Of a stretch of 64,000 nt of DNA, positions 54,714 through 63,080 are shown piece after piece (the stretch's first letter is position 1; every line of letters starts with the position of its first letter). Made by a program: the position numbers and the translations under genes. The stretch is from an uncultured Bacteroidales bacterium. Its GTDB lineage: Bacteria; Bacteroidota; Bacteroidia; Bacteroidales; UBA932. The stretch spans positions 35,061 to 99,060 of the forward strand of contig CALVDM010000006.1 in the NCBI GenBank assembly GCA_944326335.1. Direction: 5' to 3'. The notes under the pieces are model-generated. The model was given only the letters and a program-made list of their open reading frames with translations, was not told the origin of the DNA and made no database searches.

Positions 54714-55937
54714 ATGTTGTTGATTGAAGAAATTGAGGAAACCCCTGGGATTCAGGAGGGCGAATACCTGATTGCGGCATATTATAATAACTCATGGGCC
54801 ATACTTACGCCGGAAAATCCTGATGATTATTTTACAGCTGCGCCTACTTCGGTATCCACTTCCATCGCAGACATCAATTGCACGTATTTTTATGGAATAA
54901 CCGATGTAGAAAGTAATGTCTGGAAAATTGAAAAATCGGGGAGCGGATACTCCATCTGCAACGGTACTGCCTATATTGAAATAAGCGATGAAAAGGCGGG
55001 AATAGCTTCTTTCCCTGTAGCACTGTCTATAACAGAAAATGAAGACGGGACATGTTTTATAGAAGAAATTGGAGCCACAAGCAACAGAAGTCTGCAATAC
55101 AACTACAATAATGGTAATTCAAGATTCAAGCCATACAGTAAAAGTTCTACCGGCCAGTATCCTGTGCCAGTTCTGATTCCGTGGGTCGAAAATACGGCGC
55201 CGGTCATAATCGTCTATGAACAGGAAAAGACTGTTGGACATGATGCCGAAAGCGTAACTTTCGAGTACACTACAAGCAATATTGATGGCGATATTTCAGC
55301 TGCTGAAGTTTCTGATGCAGACAACATTGTCTCAGCAGTATCCGTCGCAGACGGAACGGTAAGCGTCACACTTGTCCCTAATACGGAAGAAAAAGACAAG
55401 ACCGCAGAAATAGAACTTTCATACACTGGTGCTGAATCCGTAATTCTGAAAATAACCCAGCGAGCACTTCCTGCTGCCGGAACTAAGTATTATGTGAAAG
55501 TTACCGAAGAACCTGCAGACTGGAGCGGACAATATCTGATTGTCTATGAAAACGGAAACAACTCAATCGCATTTGACGGTTCCTTGACAAGCGGATTCGG
55601 TAACAAAGGAAACCATAAATCTGTAACTGTTGAAGACGATATGATTTTAAGCACGGAAGAAACTGACAATATCTCATTTACCATCGCCCAGATTTCGGGA
55701 GGCTATTCTATTCAAAGTCATTCCGGATATTATATATACAATTCAAAGTCTGGTTCCAATCAGGTGGAGGGATCGATGACGGAAACGGGACTAAATACAA
55801 TAAGCATTGAAGATAATTCATGTAAAATCGAGAGTACGACGACTGTATTGAGGTACAATACTACAGGCATGTTCAGGTATTATAAGTCGGCTTTGTATAA
55901 AAGCCAGAAATCGATACAACTTTACAAACTTCAATAG
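54714..55937 (+). CDS. Duplicated-domain protein with BACON-like centre; no signal peptide, possibly 5'-truncated
   Basis: About 407 aa from ATG 54714 (a TTG at 54687 is possible; TGA lies immediately before it). Two copies of one beta-domain flank a BACON-like Ig domain: copy 1 about 10-160 ('GEYLIAAYYNNSWAIL ... SRFKPYSKSS'), copy 2 about 280-407 ('GQYLIVYENGNNSIAF ... MFRYYKSALYKSQKSIQLYKL'). Such domains are normally exported in Bacteroidales, yet no signal or lipobox is present and I see no promoter. Either the 5' end was lost in a rearrangement or the protein is cytosolic. A terminator follows. Confidence 0.6.
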   Translation: MLLIEEIEETPGIQEGEYLIAAYYNNSWAILTPENPDDYFTAAPTSVSTSIADINCTYFYGITDVESNVWKIEKSGSGYSICNGTAYIEISDEKAGIASFPVALSITENEDGTCFIEEIGATSNRSLQYNYNNGNSRFKPYSKSSTGQYPVPVLIPWVENTAPVIIVYEQEKTVGHDAESVTFEYTTSNIDGDISAAEVSDADNIVSAVSVADGTVSVTLVPNTEEKDKTAEIELSYTGAESVILKITQRALPAAGTKYYVKVTEEPADWSGQYLIVYENGNNSIAFDGSLTSGFGNKGNHKSVTVEDDMILSTEETDNISFTIAQISGGYSIQSHSGYYIYNSKSGSNQVEGSMTETGLNTISIEDNSCKIESTTTVLRYNTTGMFRYYKSALYKSQKSIQLYKLQ

Positions 55938-55960
55938 CATAATGCTTTTTGTGTATCCTC

Positions 55961-55990
55961 AGCCGCTCCGTCCGTCGGGGCGGCTTTTTC
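55961..55990 (+). terminator. Terminator after the duplicated-domain gene
   Basis: AGCCGCTCC/GGGGCGGCT (with G-T pairs) then TTTTTC. It is nearly the same sequence as the terminator at 52145-52166, in opposite orientation. Confidence 0.8.
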
Positions 55991-56006
55991 ATTTTTACGA
56001 TGCACT

Positions 56007-56085
56007 ACGGCAGGAATGAGGCGGTGAGCACTGTTGATTTCCGTCAGGAAATTGTAATTCTGTGCGAACGCCTCATTCCTGCCGT
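56007..56085. repeat. 17-bp inverted repeat around 45 nt
   Basis: The arms at 56007-56023 and 56069-56085 pair perfectly over 17 bp; the 45-nt interior can form a further stem (ATTTCC/GGAAAT). It lies between the terminator and the toxin-antitoxin promoter; no gene in 55938-56222. Confidence 0.75.
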
Positions 56086-56168
56086 CATTGACATCCGTAT
56101 TATCCTGTTCGCTGCAATGAAACGTCCACTTTATCGTATGAACTTTTGTCGTAAATATGGACATTGTC

Positions 56169-56199
56169 TTGTATTAATCAATACATTGTATTATATTTG
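56169..56199 (+). promoter_or_regulatory. Toxin-antitoxin promoter with operator-like half-sites
   Basis: TTG (56169-56171), 20 nt, TATATTTG (56192-56199). The spacer holds alternating half-sites GTATT (56171), AATAC (56180) and GTATT (56188), placed where an autorepressing antitoxin could bind. The operator role is inference. Confidence 0.7.
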
Positions 56200-56222
56200 T
56201 TTATACATTCAAGCAGACTATT

Positions 56223-56516
56223 ATGGGACAAGCAACATTATCAATGAGGGTGGATGATGCCCTGAAGAAAAAATTCGATATGATATGCGATGATTTCGGC
56301 TTCACAAGCACTGCGGCAATCACCGTATTTATGAAAACTGTCGTGCGTGAGAGGCGCATTCCTTTCGAGATAAAGGCATCCGGCACGGATCAGATAAATA
56401 AAGAAGCGTGGGAGGCATTTCTTGAAATGAGGACACAGGCTGCCGCCGCAGGAGTGCAGGATCTTACACTTGATGAAATTAATGCCGAGATACAGAATGC
56501 CCGCAATGAAAGATAA
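56223..56516 (+). CDS. RelB/DinJ-family antitoxin
   Basis: 97 aa. The N-terminal ribbon-helix-helix DNA-binding part ('TLSMRVDDALKKKFDMICDDFGFTSTAAITVFMKTVV') is typical of RelB/DinJ; the C-terminal half is helical and would wrap the toxin. It overlaps the PIN-domain gene by 11 nt and lies behind a promoter with repeated half-sites, as expected for autorepression. DinJ-type antitoxins usually pair with RelE/YafQ toxins, so the PIN partner is uncommon. Confidence 0.85.
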   Translation: MGQATLSMRVDDALKKKFDMICDDFGFTSTAAITVFMKTVVRERRIPFEIKASGTDQINKEAWEAFLEMRTQAAAAGVQDLTLDEINAEIQNARNER

Positions 56517-56919
56517 AATTTTTGCTGTCATCGACACCAATGTCATTGTCTCTGCACTCTTATCAAGTAATCTTGAATCCAATCCTGTCAAAGTCTTCCG
56601 TGCAATCCTGCTGGAACGGATTGTGCCTTTATTCAATGACGAGATCCTTGAAGAATACAAGAGCGTGTTATCAAGACCAAAGTTTCATCTGGATCTTCCA
56701 TTGATAGAAACAGTAATCAAAGCTATTATTGCCGATGGATTAAATATAGACAGGACGCCGACAGCGGATATTGACTTTCCAGATCCGAAAGACATTGTAT
56801 TCTACGAGGTCGCTCTTTCAGTCGAAGATTCTTATCTTGTTACAGGCAATATCAAGCATTTCCCTGTAAAACCATTTGTTGTCACGCCTGCTGAAATGGT
56901 TCGCATCTTAGAAGATTAA
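56506..56919 (+). CDS. PIN-domain toxin (putative ribonuclease)
   Basis: 137 aa. Matches the PIN family of COG1569 type: first acidic site in 'FAVIDTNVIVSALLSS', middle 'EYKSVLSRPKF', later acids in 'DFPDPKDIVFYEVA' and 'DSYLVTGNIKHFP'. These Asp/Glu normally hold Mg for RNA cleavage. An ATG at 56497 would add three residues. Co-transcribed and overlapping with the antitoxin. Ends 22 bp from the convergent membrane-protein gene. Confidence 0.85.
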   Translation: MKDKIFAVIDTNVIVSALLSSNLESNPVKVFRAILLERIVPLFNDEILEEYKSVLSRPKFHLDLPLIETVIKAIIADGLNIDRTPTADIDFPDPKDIVFYEVALSVEDSYLVTGNIKHFPVKPFVVTPAEMVRILED

Positions 56920-56941
56920 AATCCTTCCGGACTTGGGAAAC

Positions 56942-57970
56942 TTATTTCCTGAAGGTCTCGTCAAGGTACGAGACGCCGCCGCATACGGCCATGGTTATGG
57001 CCTGCGACTCGTGTGAAAGCGTGGCGAAAATTATCCCCGACGCGAAAGGAACCCCGTAGATTGTGGACAGGGCAAGCGACACTATGAAATGAAAGGCCCC
57101 GAATCCTCCCGGGACAGGCACCAGCCAACCGAAACTCCCCGCAATCATCAGAAACAGCGCATCTACGGGGCCGAGGCCGTCAAGGTCCGGCATCGCACTC
57201 ATCGTGGCGACACTCATTACCCAGTACATCAGCCATATAAGCAGGGTGTAAAGGAAAAATTTCCACTTGCTTTTCATTTTCAGGCACGAGAATACGCCTT
57301 GAAGCAGCCCTTTGCACACGTCTGCAATTTTTCGCGACAACTTTATCCTGTTTCTCGTCAAGTATGTCAGACAGACAAGGGCTGAGCAGATGACAAGGAT
57401 GCCTGCGAGAACCCACCATGCGCTGAAATCCATTTTCTCCTCGAACGGCTTCCACATCTTTTCCACGAAGAATTCCCCGAACTCCTGCCATTTGAACACA
57501 AGAAGAGCCAAAAGGATAAGAACCATTGAAATCATGTCCCAGCTGCGCTCCAGCACTACCGTTCCGAGCACCTTGTCGTAAGAGGCTTTCTTTTTTGGCA
57601 ACCCGTCCCCGGAAAATTTCTCCGGAACCGAGTTCTTTGTGATGAAGCCGCACCGGACGAATTCCCCGATGCGCGGGAATACGAAATTCGCGATATATCC
57701 GATGTTCACTGCGTTGAATGTCGCCCTGCGGCTTATGCTGCCGTCGAGAGGAAGCAGAATTTCCCTCCACCGCACACCGCGGAACCAGAATGCGGCAATC
57801 CCCGCAACCATGGAGACCACAATGTATCCCCATCTGCAGGACTTGAGACCGGTCAGGAAATCTTCCCATTTCACTCCTCTGAAAGTGAAGTAGAGGAGGA
57901 AACAGGCTACCGCCGCCGAAAGCAGGTATTTGATGAGGTCTGTCCCGTAGTCTTTTCTCTTTGTCGTCAT
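56942..57970 (-). CDS. YbhN/flippase-like integral membrane protein (LPG synthase TM family)
   Basis: 342 aa with about 8 membrane helices. Family features: 'FWFRGVRWREILLPL', 'NIGYIANFVFPRIGEFVRC', 'VVLERSWDMISM' and 'VPVPGGFGAFHFI'. These proteins share the membrane part of lysyl-phosphatidylglycerol synthase/flippase but lack its catalytic domain; role is probably in lipid handling. A -7 box (TAAATTTG, 57994-57987) lies 17 nt upstream, back to back with the promoter of the kinase gene. Confidence 0.88.
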   Translation of the reverse strand: MTTKRKDYGTDLIKYLLSAAVACFLLYFTFRGVKWEDFLTGLKSCRWGYIVVSMVAGIAAFWFRGVRWREILLPLDGSISRRATFNAVNIGYIANFVFPRIGEFVRCGFITKNSVPEKFSGDGLPKKKASYDKVLGTVVLERSWDMISMVLILLALLVFKWQEFGEFFVEKMWKPFEEKMDFSAWWVLAGILVICSALVCLTYLTRNRIKLSRKIADVCKGLLQGVFSCLKMKSKWKFFLYTLLIWLMYWVMSVATMSAMPDLDGLGPVDALFLMIAGSFGWLVPVPGGFGAFHFIVSLALSTIYGVPFASGIIFATLSHESQAITMAVCGGVSYLDETFRK

Positions 57971-57986
57971 ATCTGCCGGAAAAGTG

Positions 57987-58014
57987 CAAATTTATCTAAA
58001 ATTCCATATCTTTG
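57987..58014. promoter_or_regulatory. Divergent -7 elements
   Basis: TAAATTTG on the minus strand (57994-57987) for the YbhN-like gene and TATCTTTG on the plus strand (58007-58014) for the PfkB gene. The -33 elements are weak on both sides. Confidence 0.5.
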
Positions 58015-58041
58015 CGGAATATTGTTGAATAATTGGTCCGG

Positions 58042-59043
58042 ATGAAATCGATTTTAGGCATGGGGAATGCTCTTACAGACATTCTCGCGGTGATGCAGGA
58101 CGACACGTTGCTCAGACAGTTCCATTTGCCGAAAGGCAGCATGCAGCATGTGGACATGAAGACAGGGGACAGGATATGGCAGGCCCTGAAACAGATGGGG
58201 GTGCAGTATGTCGCAGGCGGTTCGGCCGCAAATACCATCACCGGAACGGCCATCTTCGGGATGCCTTCAGGCTTCATCGGCAAGGTAGGAGACGATGAAC
58301 TCGGACATCTTTTCAAAAGCGACCAGGAGCAGTACGGCATAAAGTCCACTTTGCTCAAGGGCGTGAATTCTTCAGGGCGTGCGATGGTCTTCATAACTGC
58401 CCCTAACGCTGAAAGGACGTTCGCCGTGTATCTCGGGGCCGCGCTCGAGCTTGTTCCCGAAGATTTGAAACCTGAATTTTTCGAAGGTTACGATTATTTT
58501 CATATAGAAGGGTATCTTGTGCAGAACCAGAGTCTCATCAGGAGAGCTGTCGAGCTTGCGAAAGCAGCCGGTTGCGTCATATCCCTCGACATGGCTTCCT
58601 ACAATGTGGTCGAGTCGAACGAGGCTTTCCTGCATGACATCGTGGAACACTACGTGGACATAGTCTTCGCAAACGAATCCGAGGCGAGGTCTTTCACAAG
58701 GATGTCCCCTCGGGACGCTCTCGACGAGATAGCGAAGCATTGTTCCATAGCCGTGGTCAAAATCGGCAAGGACGGGTCCATGGTGAAAAGCGGAGACGAA
58801 TATCATTACATAGAGGCGTGGCCTGCCGACACCATCGATGCCACAGGTGCCGGGGACACGTATGCCGCCGGTTTCCTTTATGCACATTCGCTCGGCATGC
58901 CGCTCAGGACCTGCGGGGAAATCGGGTCTGTCATAGCTGCCAAGGTCGTGGAAGTGATAGGTACGAAGATAGACATCCCGCGATGGAAAGCGGCGAAGAC
59001 GGAAATCCGTGCCTTGATAGCAGCAAACTCTCCAGAAAAGTGA
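58042..59043 (+). CDS. PfkB-family carbohydrate or nucleoside kinase
   Basis: 333 aa, cytosolic. N-terminal 'GMGNALTDILAVM', the glycine-rich 'GGSAANTITGTAIFG' and the C-terminal PfkB signature 'DATGAGDTYAAGFLYA' with the catalytic Asp. Closest in style to adenosine kinase-like members; ribokinase-type substrates are also possible. The ATG at 58042 is 28 nt after a -7 promoter box. First gene of a three-gene core operon with 59050 and 59613. Confidence 0.9.
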   Translation: MKSILGMGNALTDILAVMQDDTLLRQFHLPKGSMQHVDMKTGDRIWQALKQMGVQYVAGGSAANTITGTAIFGMPSGFIGKVGDDELGHLFKSDQEQYGIKSTLLKGVNSSGRAMVFITAPNAERTFAVYLGAALELVPEDLKPEFFEGYDYFHIEGYLVQNQSLIRRAVELAKAAGCVISLDMASYNVVESNEAFLHDIVEHYVDIVFANESEARSFTRMSPRDALDEIAKHCSIAVVKIGKDGSMVKSGDEYHYIEAWPADTIDATGAGDTYAAGFLYAHSLGMPLRTCGEIGSVIAAKVVEVIGTKIDIPRWKAAKTEIRALIAANSPEK

Positions 59044-59049
59044 TTCGAT

Positions 59050-59616
59050 ATGGCTTTTTTCCTGAAGACCTGGCTCAGAAGACATAAGTTGAAGAAATTT
59101 TCCTCCACCGGAAAGACCGGCTTTGTCCCGTTGAAGGAAATACGCTCGGTCTTGCTTGTGCTGGATGGGGCCGACCCGGAATGCCGCAGATATGAGTCTA
59201 TGGCAAATGAGTTCTTCGGGAAAAGAGGGTGCAGGGTTTCACCTGTGTTCATCGACCTCCGCAGGCGCAGGAAGGACACCCCCGTCTATGTCGAAGGGGA
59301 GAACGTGATTTCCGCGAGGCTCGTCAACTGGTTCGGACTGCCTGTCCTGAAGAAGACCGGCCGGCTTTTCATGAATGAGACCGACCTCCTGATAAATCTG
59401 AGGGAGAGTGCAGATTTTACCGGAGACTTCATCTCCAAATCTTCCAGGGCAGGATTCAAGATAGGCATCTGCGATTATCCCGGCAATGCGTTCGACCTTG
59501 TAATCACTCACAGACAGGAGCCGGAAGCGTCAGACTCTGCCGAGGAGCACGCCGGCAGGCATACGGCCGAGATAATGGACACGATATTTAATTTTTTAAA
59601 ACAGATAGTTCGATGA
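59050..59616 (+). CDS. DUF6913-like small protein
   Basis: 188 aa, cytosolic, basic N-terminus ('FFLKTWLRRHKLKKF'), then an alpha/beta segment ('SVLLVLDGADPECRR', 'DLLINLRESADFTGDFISKSSRAGFKIGIC'). I recognise it as the conserved Bacteroidetes family that I believe is DUF6913; no function known. It overlaps the next start by 4 nt (ATGA), so translation is coupled. Confidence 0.75.
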   Translation: MAFFLKTWLRRHKLKKFSSTGKTGFVPLKEIRSVLLVLDGADPECRRYESMANEFFGKRGCRVSPVFIDLRRRRKDTPVYVEGENVISARLVNWFGLPVLKKTGRLFMNETDLLINLRESADFTGDFISKSSRAGFKIGICDYPGNAFDLVITHRQEPEASDSAEEHAGRHTAEIMDTIFNFLKQIVR

Positions 59617-60608
59617 AAAAATTGGCAAAATACCTTCTGGTGACAGTCAAAGGAATATGCATGGGTGCAGCCGATGTCATTCCAGGCGTTTCCGGAGGTA
59701 CAATCGCATTCATGACCGGCATATACGAAGAGCTTGTCGGGTCAATCAACTCCATCAACATGACGGCCGTGAAACTGCTTTTCACCGGAAAATTCAGACA
59801 GTTCTGGAAGCATATCAACGGCAATTTCCTTTTTTCGCTGATTCTTGGAATCGTATTGAGCATACTTTCTCTCGCAAAGCTGATGCAGTATCTCCTCGAC
59901 TATCAGCCTGTCCAGACATGGGCATTCTTCTTCGGCCTTATCGTGGCATCTTCCATCTTCATCCTCAAGGGGATAAAGGGGTGGAAATTCAAGGACTTCC
60001 TGATGTTGGCGTTCGGTATAGTCCTCGGTGTCGTGGTATGTACCCTGTCTCCGACGGAAACTCCTGACGGGCTCTGGTTCATCCTGATATGCGGGGCGAT
60101 AGCAATATGCGCAATGATTCTTCCGGGGATTTCCGGCAGTTTCATCCTTCTTGTCCTCGGAAAGTACAAGTATATGATGGACACTCTGGCTAATATCATC
60201 GACGGCAAAGGCGACCTGATGGATTTCCTTACCATCATTGTGTTCGTGGTGGGGGCTGCGGCCGGCATAATCGCATTCTCCAAGTTCCTCCACTGGCTTC
60301 TGAAGCATTACCACAGGGAGACATTGCTTGTGATGGCAGGTTTCATCATCGGTTCCCTTGTGAAGGTGTGGCCGTGGAGCGACAAGAAGACAGTGGTCAT
60401 GTCACAGTTCCCGGAACTCATGGAGCTCAACAAGTCCGGCGCACTTACCGATGCAATCATTGAACAGCATTTCGGTATGGTCGACCTTCATGTCGGAGGA
60501 GCAGTCATTTTTGCAATCGTCGGCCTTGTGCTTGTCGTGGGGATTGAAGTCGTGACCATGGTAATCGCAAAACGCAGGGAGTCTGCCGGAAATACGGCTC
60601 AGGACTGA
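59613..60608 (+). CDS. popT: DUF368 polyprenyl-phosphate transporter
   Basis: 331 aa, about 8-9 membrane helices. The DUF368 signature is clear: 'GICMGAADVIPGVSGGTIAFMTGIYEEL' near the start and its internal repeat 'ICAMILPGISGSFILLVLGKY' around residue 170. DUF368 proteins (PopT) recycle undecaprenyl-phosphate across the inner membrane for cell-wall and capsule synthesis. Found with PfkB and the small protein in a tight operon. Confidence 0.93.
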   Translation: MKKLAKYLLVTVKGICMGAADVIPGVSGGTIAFMTGIYEELVGSINSINMTAVKLLFTGKFRQFWKHINGNFLFSLILGIVLSILSLAKLMQYLLDYQPVQTWAFFFGLIVASSIFILKGIKGWKFKDFLMLAFGIVLGVVVCTLSPTETPDGLWFILICGAIAICAMILPGISGSFILLVLGKYKYMMDTLANIIDGKGDLMDFLTIIVFVVGAAAGIIAFSKFLHWLLKHYHRETLLVMAGFIIGSLVKVWPWSDKKTVVMSQFPELMELNKSGALTDAIIEQHFGMVDLHVGGAVIFAIVGLVLVVGIEVVTMVIAKRRESAGNTAQD

Positions 60609-60655
60609 TATGCTCGGCCCGGCCCGGGCACACACTGGCCTGGCTGTTTTTTTAT

Positions 60656-60686
60656 TTTGTCATTACGAGAATAAATTTTATCTTTG
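60656..60686 (+). promoter_or_regulatory. Promoter of tRNA-Arg
   Basis: TTTG (60656-60659), 19 nt, TATCTTTG (60679-60686). The leader before the tRNA folds into a nested hairpin (CCGCTT/AAGCGG enclosing GTCCGC/GCGGAC). Confidence 0.82.
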
Positions 60687-60731
60687 CAACCGCTTCTGTC
60701 CGCATTGCGGACTGTCAAGCGGAATCGGTTC

Positions 60732-60805
60732 GGTCCGGTAGCTCAGCTGGATAGAGCAACAGCCTTCTAAGCTGTGGGTCTTGGGTTCGAATCCCAACCG
60801 GATCA
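60732..60805 (+). tRNA. tRNA-Arg (anticodon TCT)
   Basis: 74 nt cloverleaf: acceptor GGTCCGG/CCGGATC with one G-T pair, D arm (GCTC/GAGC), anticodon stem CAGCC/GGCTG-like with loop CTTCTAA, T arm TTGGG-TTCGAAT-CCCAA, discriminator A. CCA is not fully encoded. Confidence 0.95.
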
Positions 60806-60820
60806 CATGAAAACATGATG

Positions 60821-60847
60821 CGCCTGACCGGATGGTCAGGCGTTTTT
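60821..60847 (+). terminator. Terminator after tRNA-Arg
   Basis: CGCCTGACC/GGTCAGGCG with a 4-nt loop, then TTTTT. Confidence 0.85.
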
Positions 60848-60904
60848 GTGTCGTGACGGACAGGACGGGAGTTCACTCACGGACTGGAAGTTACGACACA
60901 AAAA
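60843..60904. repeat. 12-bp inverted repeat around 38 nt
   Basis: TTTTTGTGTCGT (60843-60854) and ACGACACAAAAA (60893-60904). It begins in the T tract of the tRNA terminator. Confidence 0.7.
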
Positions 60905-60944
60905 AGTCGGGCAGAGCCCGGCACATCATGTGTTGCCATGTAAG

Positions 60945-61006
60945 ATCGCCCGTGGCGCAGGGTAAGGGAAAAAGCCTTGCAGAGGCTTAATCCCAACCGG
61001 ATCACA
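60945..61006 (+). pseudogene. tRNA relic with duplicated tRNA-Arg 3' end
   Basis: A D-arm-like stretch and a perfect anticodon arm (AAGCC, loop TTGCAGA, GGCTT; anticodon GCA, Cys) run straight into an exact 18-bp copy (60989-61006) of the tRNA-Arg 3' end found at 60790-60807. The T arm is incomplete, so no working tRNA forms. This looks like an attachment-site scar or a decayed tandem tRNA. The rest of 61007-61172 shows nothing. Confidence 0.65.
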
Positions 61007-61172
61007 AGTTAAATAGTTGAATTTCAAGCAGTTATCATCAAAGGTAACTTTTTCAAAGACAGAAATTTGTCACAGGAAATAGCTATATTTACAACAGATT
61101 TTTGAAAATTTAAGTTTAACCAAATATGGTTTTACATAGGATGTAAACCAGTGTGTAAACTGGATGAAAGAA

Positions 61173-62279
61173 TCACTGCTGAATCCGGCGCCATTTTGCA
61201 GGAGTGATGCCTTCCTTTTCCGTGAATGCTTTTGAGAAATGACTCCGCGAAAGGAACCCTGACACTTCTGAGATTGACCCTATGGTCATTTCGGGGTGTG
61301 CGGAAATCATCTGTCTGGCAAATTCCAGCCTTAGCGATGTAATCCATTCCCTGAATGAGGCATTGTATGTCGTCTTGATATACTCTGACAGATAAGTCCT
61401 GTTTGTGCCTATTGCACGCGACACGTCTTCTATGGTCAGTCCGGTGCGTGTAAACTCTTTTTTCTCAATCCATGCGGCCAGGTTCTTCTCCACCTCGGCA
61501 TAGAACTGAGGTTTTTCCTCGCGCAGGTCCGCCACGGCATCTTCCTCAATCATCGGCATCTCTATCTCAAGCGCAGTCTCCACCTTTTCATAGAAAAGTA
61601 TGTAGTTCATATACGAGCAATAGAGATAGATATAGAACGGGATTGACGAAAGTACCCAGAGGAACACATAATTTTCCGGTATGAACGTGAAAATGCCGCA
61701 TCCGACTCCATATATGACTGCCCACCAGGTGAATACCGAAAACCAGTCGATGTATGCCGAGATATGGTCCGACTGAGTCTCGTCGAAAAGCCTTACCGCG
61801 TGTCTGTATGCACGTATCAGTCTTGCTGCAAGGCTGAAGGCGTAAACCAGAAACCACAGTGTCATTACAATGATGCCTGCAGTCCTCACCGGATGTCCCG
61901 GCGGAATGACCGAAACCGCTCCTGCGGCTGCCACGTAACACAGCCAAGAGGCGATGTGCAGCAGGAACCGTTTGCGGGTGAGGTATTGCCTGTCAAGCAG
62001 GGATGTCAGGGCCGAACTGAAAAGCCACGAGGAAATGTAGTATGTGGCGAGATTTATCAATATGGCTGTGCCGGGAGCTGTAAAGCGCAGTTTGAACACC
62101 AGATGTGCCGCATAGTTCGCGGAAAGGACCAGCAGCGCCACACCCATGATTCTCCTTGAGCGTATGTAATTGCTGAAGACCGGATTGTCCGGTTTCCGGG
62201 CCGCTATGAAATAGAACCCGAAAAAGAGCATGAGTGTCAACGCCGTATATAGTGAATACCCGTATAATATCTGACTCAT
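61173..62279 (-). CDS. Membrane-anchored AraC-family regulator
   Basis: 368 aa. Residues 1-230 hold about seven hydrophobic helices; residues about 265-368 are an AraC DNA-binding domain ('LTIEDVSRAIGTNRTYLSEYIKTTYNASFREWITSLRLEFARQMI', 'ISEVSGFLSRSHFSKAFTEKEGITPAKWR'). This one-component layout, with a 7TM sensor and a cytosolic HTH, is common in Bacteroidales. Target genes and signal are unknown; it stands alone. Confidence 0.9.
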   Translation of the reverse strand: MSQILYGYSLYTALTLMLFFGFYFIAARKPDNPVFSNYIRSRRIMGVALLVLSANYAAHLVFKLRFTAPGTAILINLATYYISSWLFSSALTSLLDRQYLTRKRFLLHIASWLCYVAAAGAVSVIPPGHPVRTAGIIVMTLWFLVYAFSLAARLIRAYRHAVRLFDETQSDHISAYIDWFSVFTWWAVIYGVGCGIFTFIPENYVFLWVLSSIPFYIYLYCSYMNYILFYEKVETALEIEMPMIEEDAVADLREEKPQFYAEVEKNLAAWIEKKEFTRTGLTIEDVSRAIGTNRTYLSEYIKTTYNASFREWITSLRLEFARQMISAHPEMTIGSISEVSGFLSRSHFSKAFTEKEGITPAKWRRIQQ

Positions 62280-62370
62280 CTGAAACTATGTTTTCGGGAT
62301 GTAAAATTACGATTTTTGTCTCTAAATATCAGCCTGCCTGGCAAATATTCGGGGCACTTATATACAACAA

Positions 62371-62396
62371 ACCCTCCCGCATTATTGCAAGAGGGC
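62371..62396 (-). terminator. Possible terminator after hepT
   Basis: CCCTC and GAGGG arms (about 62373-62394), 30 nt beyond the hepT stop, T-poor tail. Weak. Confidence 0.4.
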
Positions 62397-62425
62397 TGAT
62401 ATGTCATTCGTCCATCTAAATTAGT

Positions 62426-62764
62426 CTATTGTTCCAGTAATATCTGCGCTTCCTCTTTCAGTTTCGGCAGGTGGTTTATCACTATACTCCATAGAATATC
62501 GGCTGAAAGACTGTCATAACCATGTATGATATAGTTCCTTGCATCCACTATCTTTCGGGAATTGGTAATGGCTATGTTCCTGTTCTCTTTCAGAATCCTG
62601 TTCATCGCTTCCCCGATTATCTCAATATCCCTTTCTACTGCCCGCCTTAAACACAGGTCTTTGCAAAACTCATTGAAATACTTGGGCTTCTCTCCGAAGA
62701 ATGATTCTATCTCATTGATTGCATCCAGAATGTCGTGCAGATGCTTGTTTATATTCTCATCCAT
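62426..62764 (-). CDS. hepT: HepT-like HEPN ribonuclease toxin
   Basis: 112 aa, helical, DUF86 family. The HEPN catalytic motif R-X4-H-X-Y is present ('RNYIIHGY'), as is the family's 'RAVERDIEIIGEA'. HepT toxins cut RNA and are silenced when the paired MntA adds AMP to the motif's Tyr. The gene overlaps mntA by 8 nt. Confidence 0.92.
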   Translation of the reverse strand: MDENINKHLHDILDAINEIESFFGEKPKYFNEFCKDLCLRRAVERDIEIIGEAMNRILKENRNIAITNSRKIVDARNYIIHGYDSLSADILWSIVINHLPKLKEEAQILLEQ

Positions 62765-63056
62765 ATATCAATTGCTTTGTAGAATCAACGCTTTTTCGAA
62801 AATACGGATTCTTTATGGACTGTTCCTCTACCAAATCAACCTTTCTGCCGAACAAGTCCTGTAATGAATACTTGAAATCGAAGTAATTGTCGAAATAGTC
62901 CTCCACCTCGTCTTTCTTGAAATCCACGACCAAATCTATGTCGCTTTCATCATTGAATCTGTCAGTCAGTACAGACCCGAAAACGAAAAGCCGTTTTACC
63001 TTGTACCGTTTGCACAAGGAAACTATGTTATTGATATGATTGTCTATCAATTTCAT
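62757..63056 (-). CDS. mntA: MntA-like minimal nucleotidyltransferase antitoxin
   Basis: 99 aa. The signature G-S-X10-D-X-D is exact ('FGSVLTDRFNDESDIDL'), giving the two metal-binding Asp; a third acidic site follows in 'RKVDLVEE'. I prefer ATG 63056 because a TATCTTTG -7 box (63070-63063) ends 6 nt upstream, so the mRNA would be almost leaderless and the earlier start at 63065 would lie inside the promoter. Neutralises HepT by adenylylation. Confidence 0.92.
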   Translation of the reverse strand: MKLIDNHINNIVSLCKRYKVKRLFVFGSVLTDRFNDESDIDLVVDFKKDEVEDYFDNYFDFKYSLQDLFGRKVDLVEEQSIKNPYFRKSVDSTKQLIYG

Positions 63057-63080
63057 CTTTTGCAAAGATAGTCTTTTTAT

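Noticed and set aside
60945-61006. A functional tRNA-Cys
   Set aside because: Anticodon arm is perfect but the T arm is incomplete and the acceptor does not pair.
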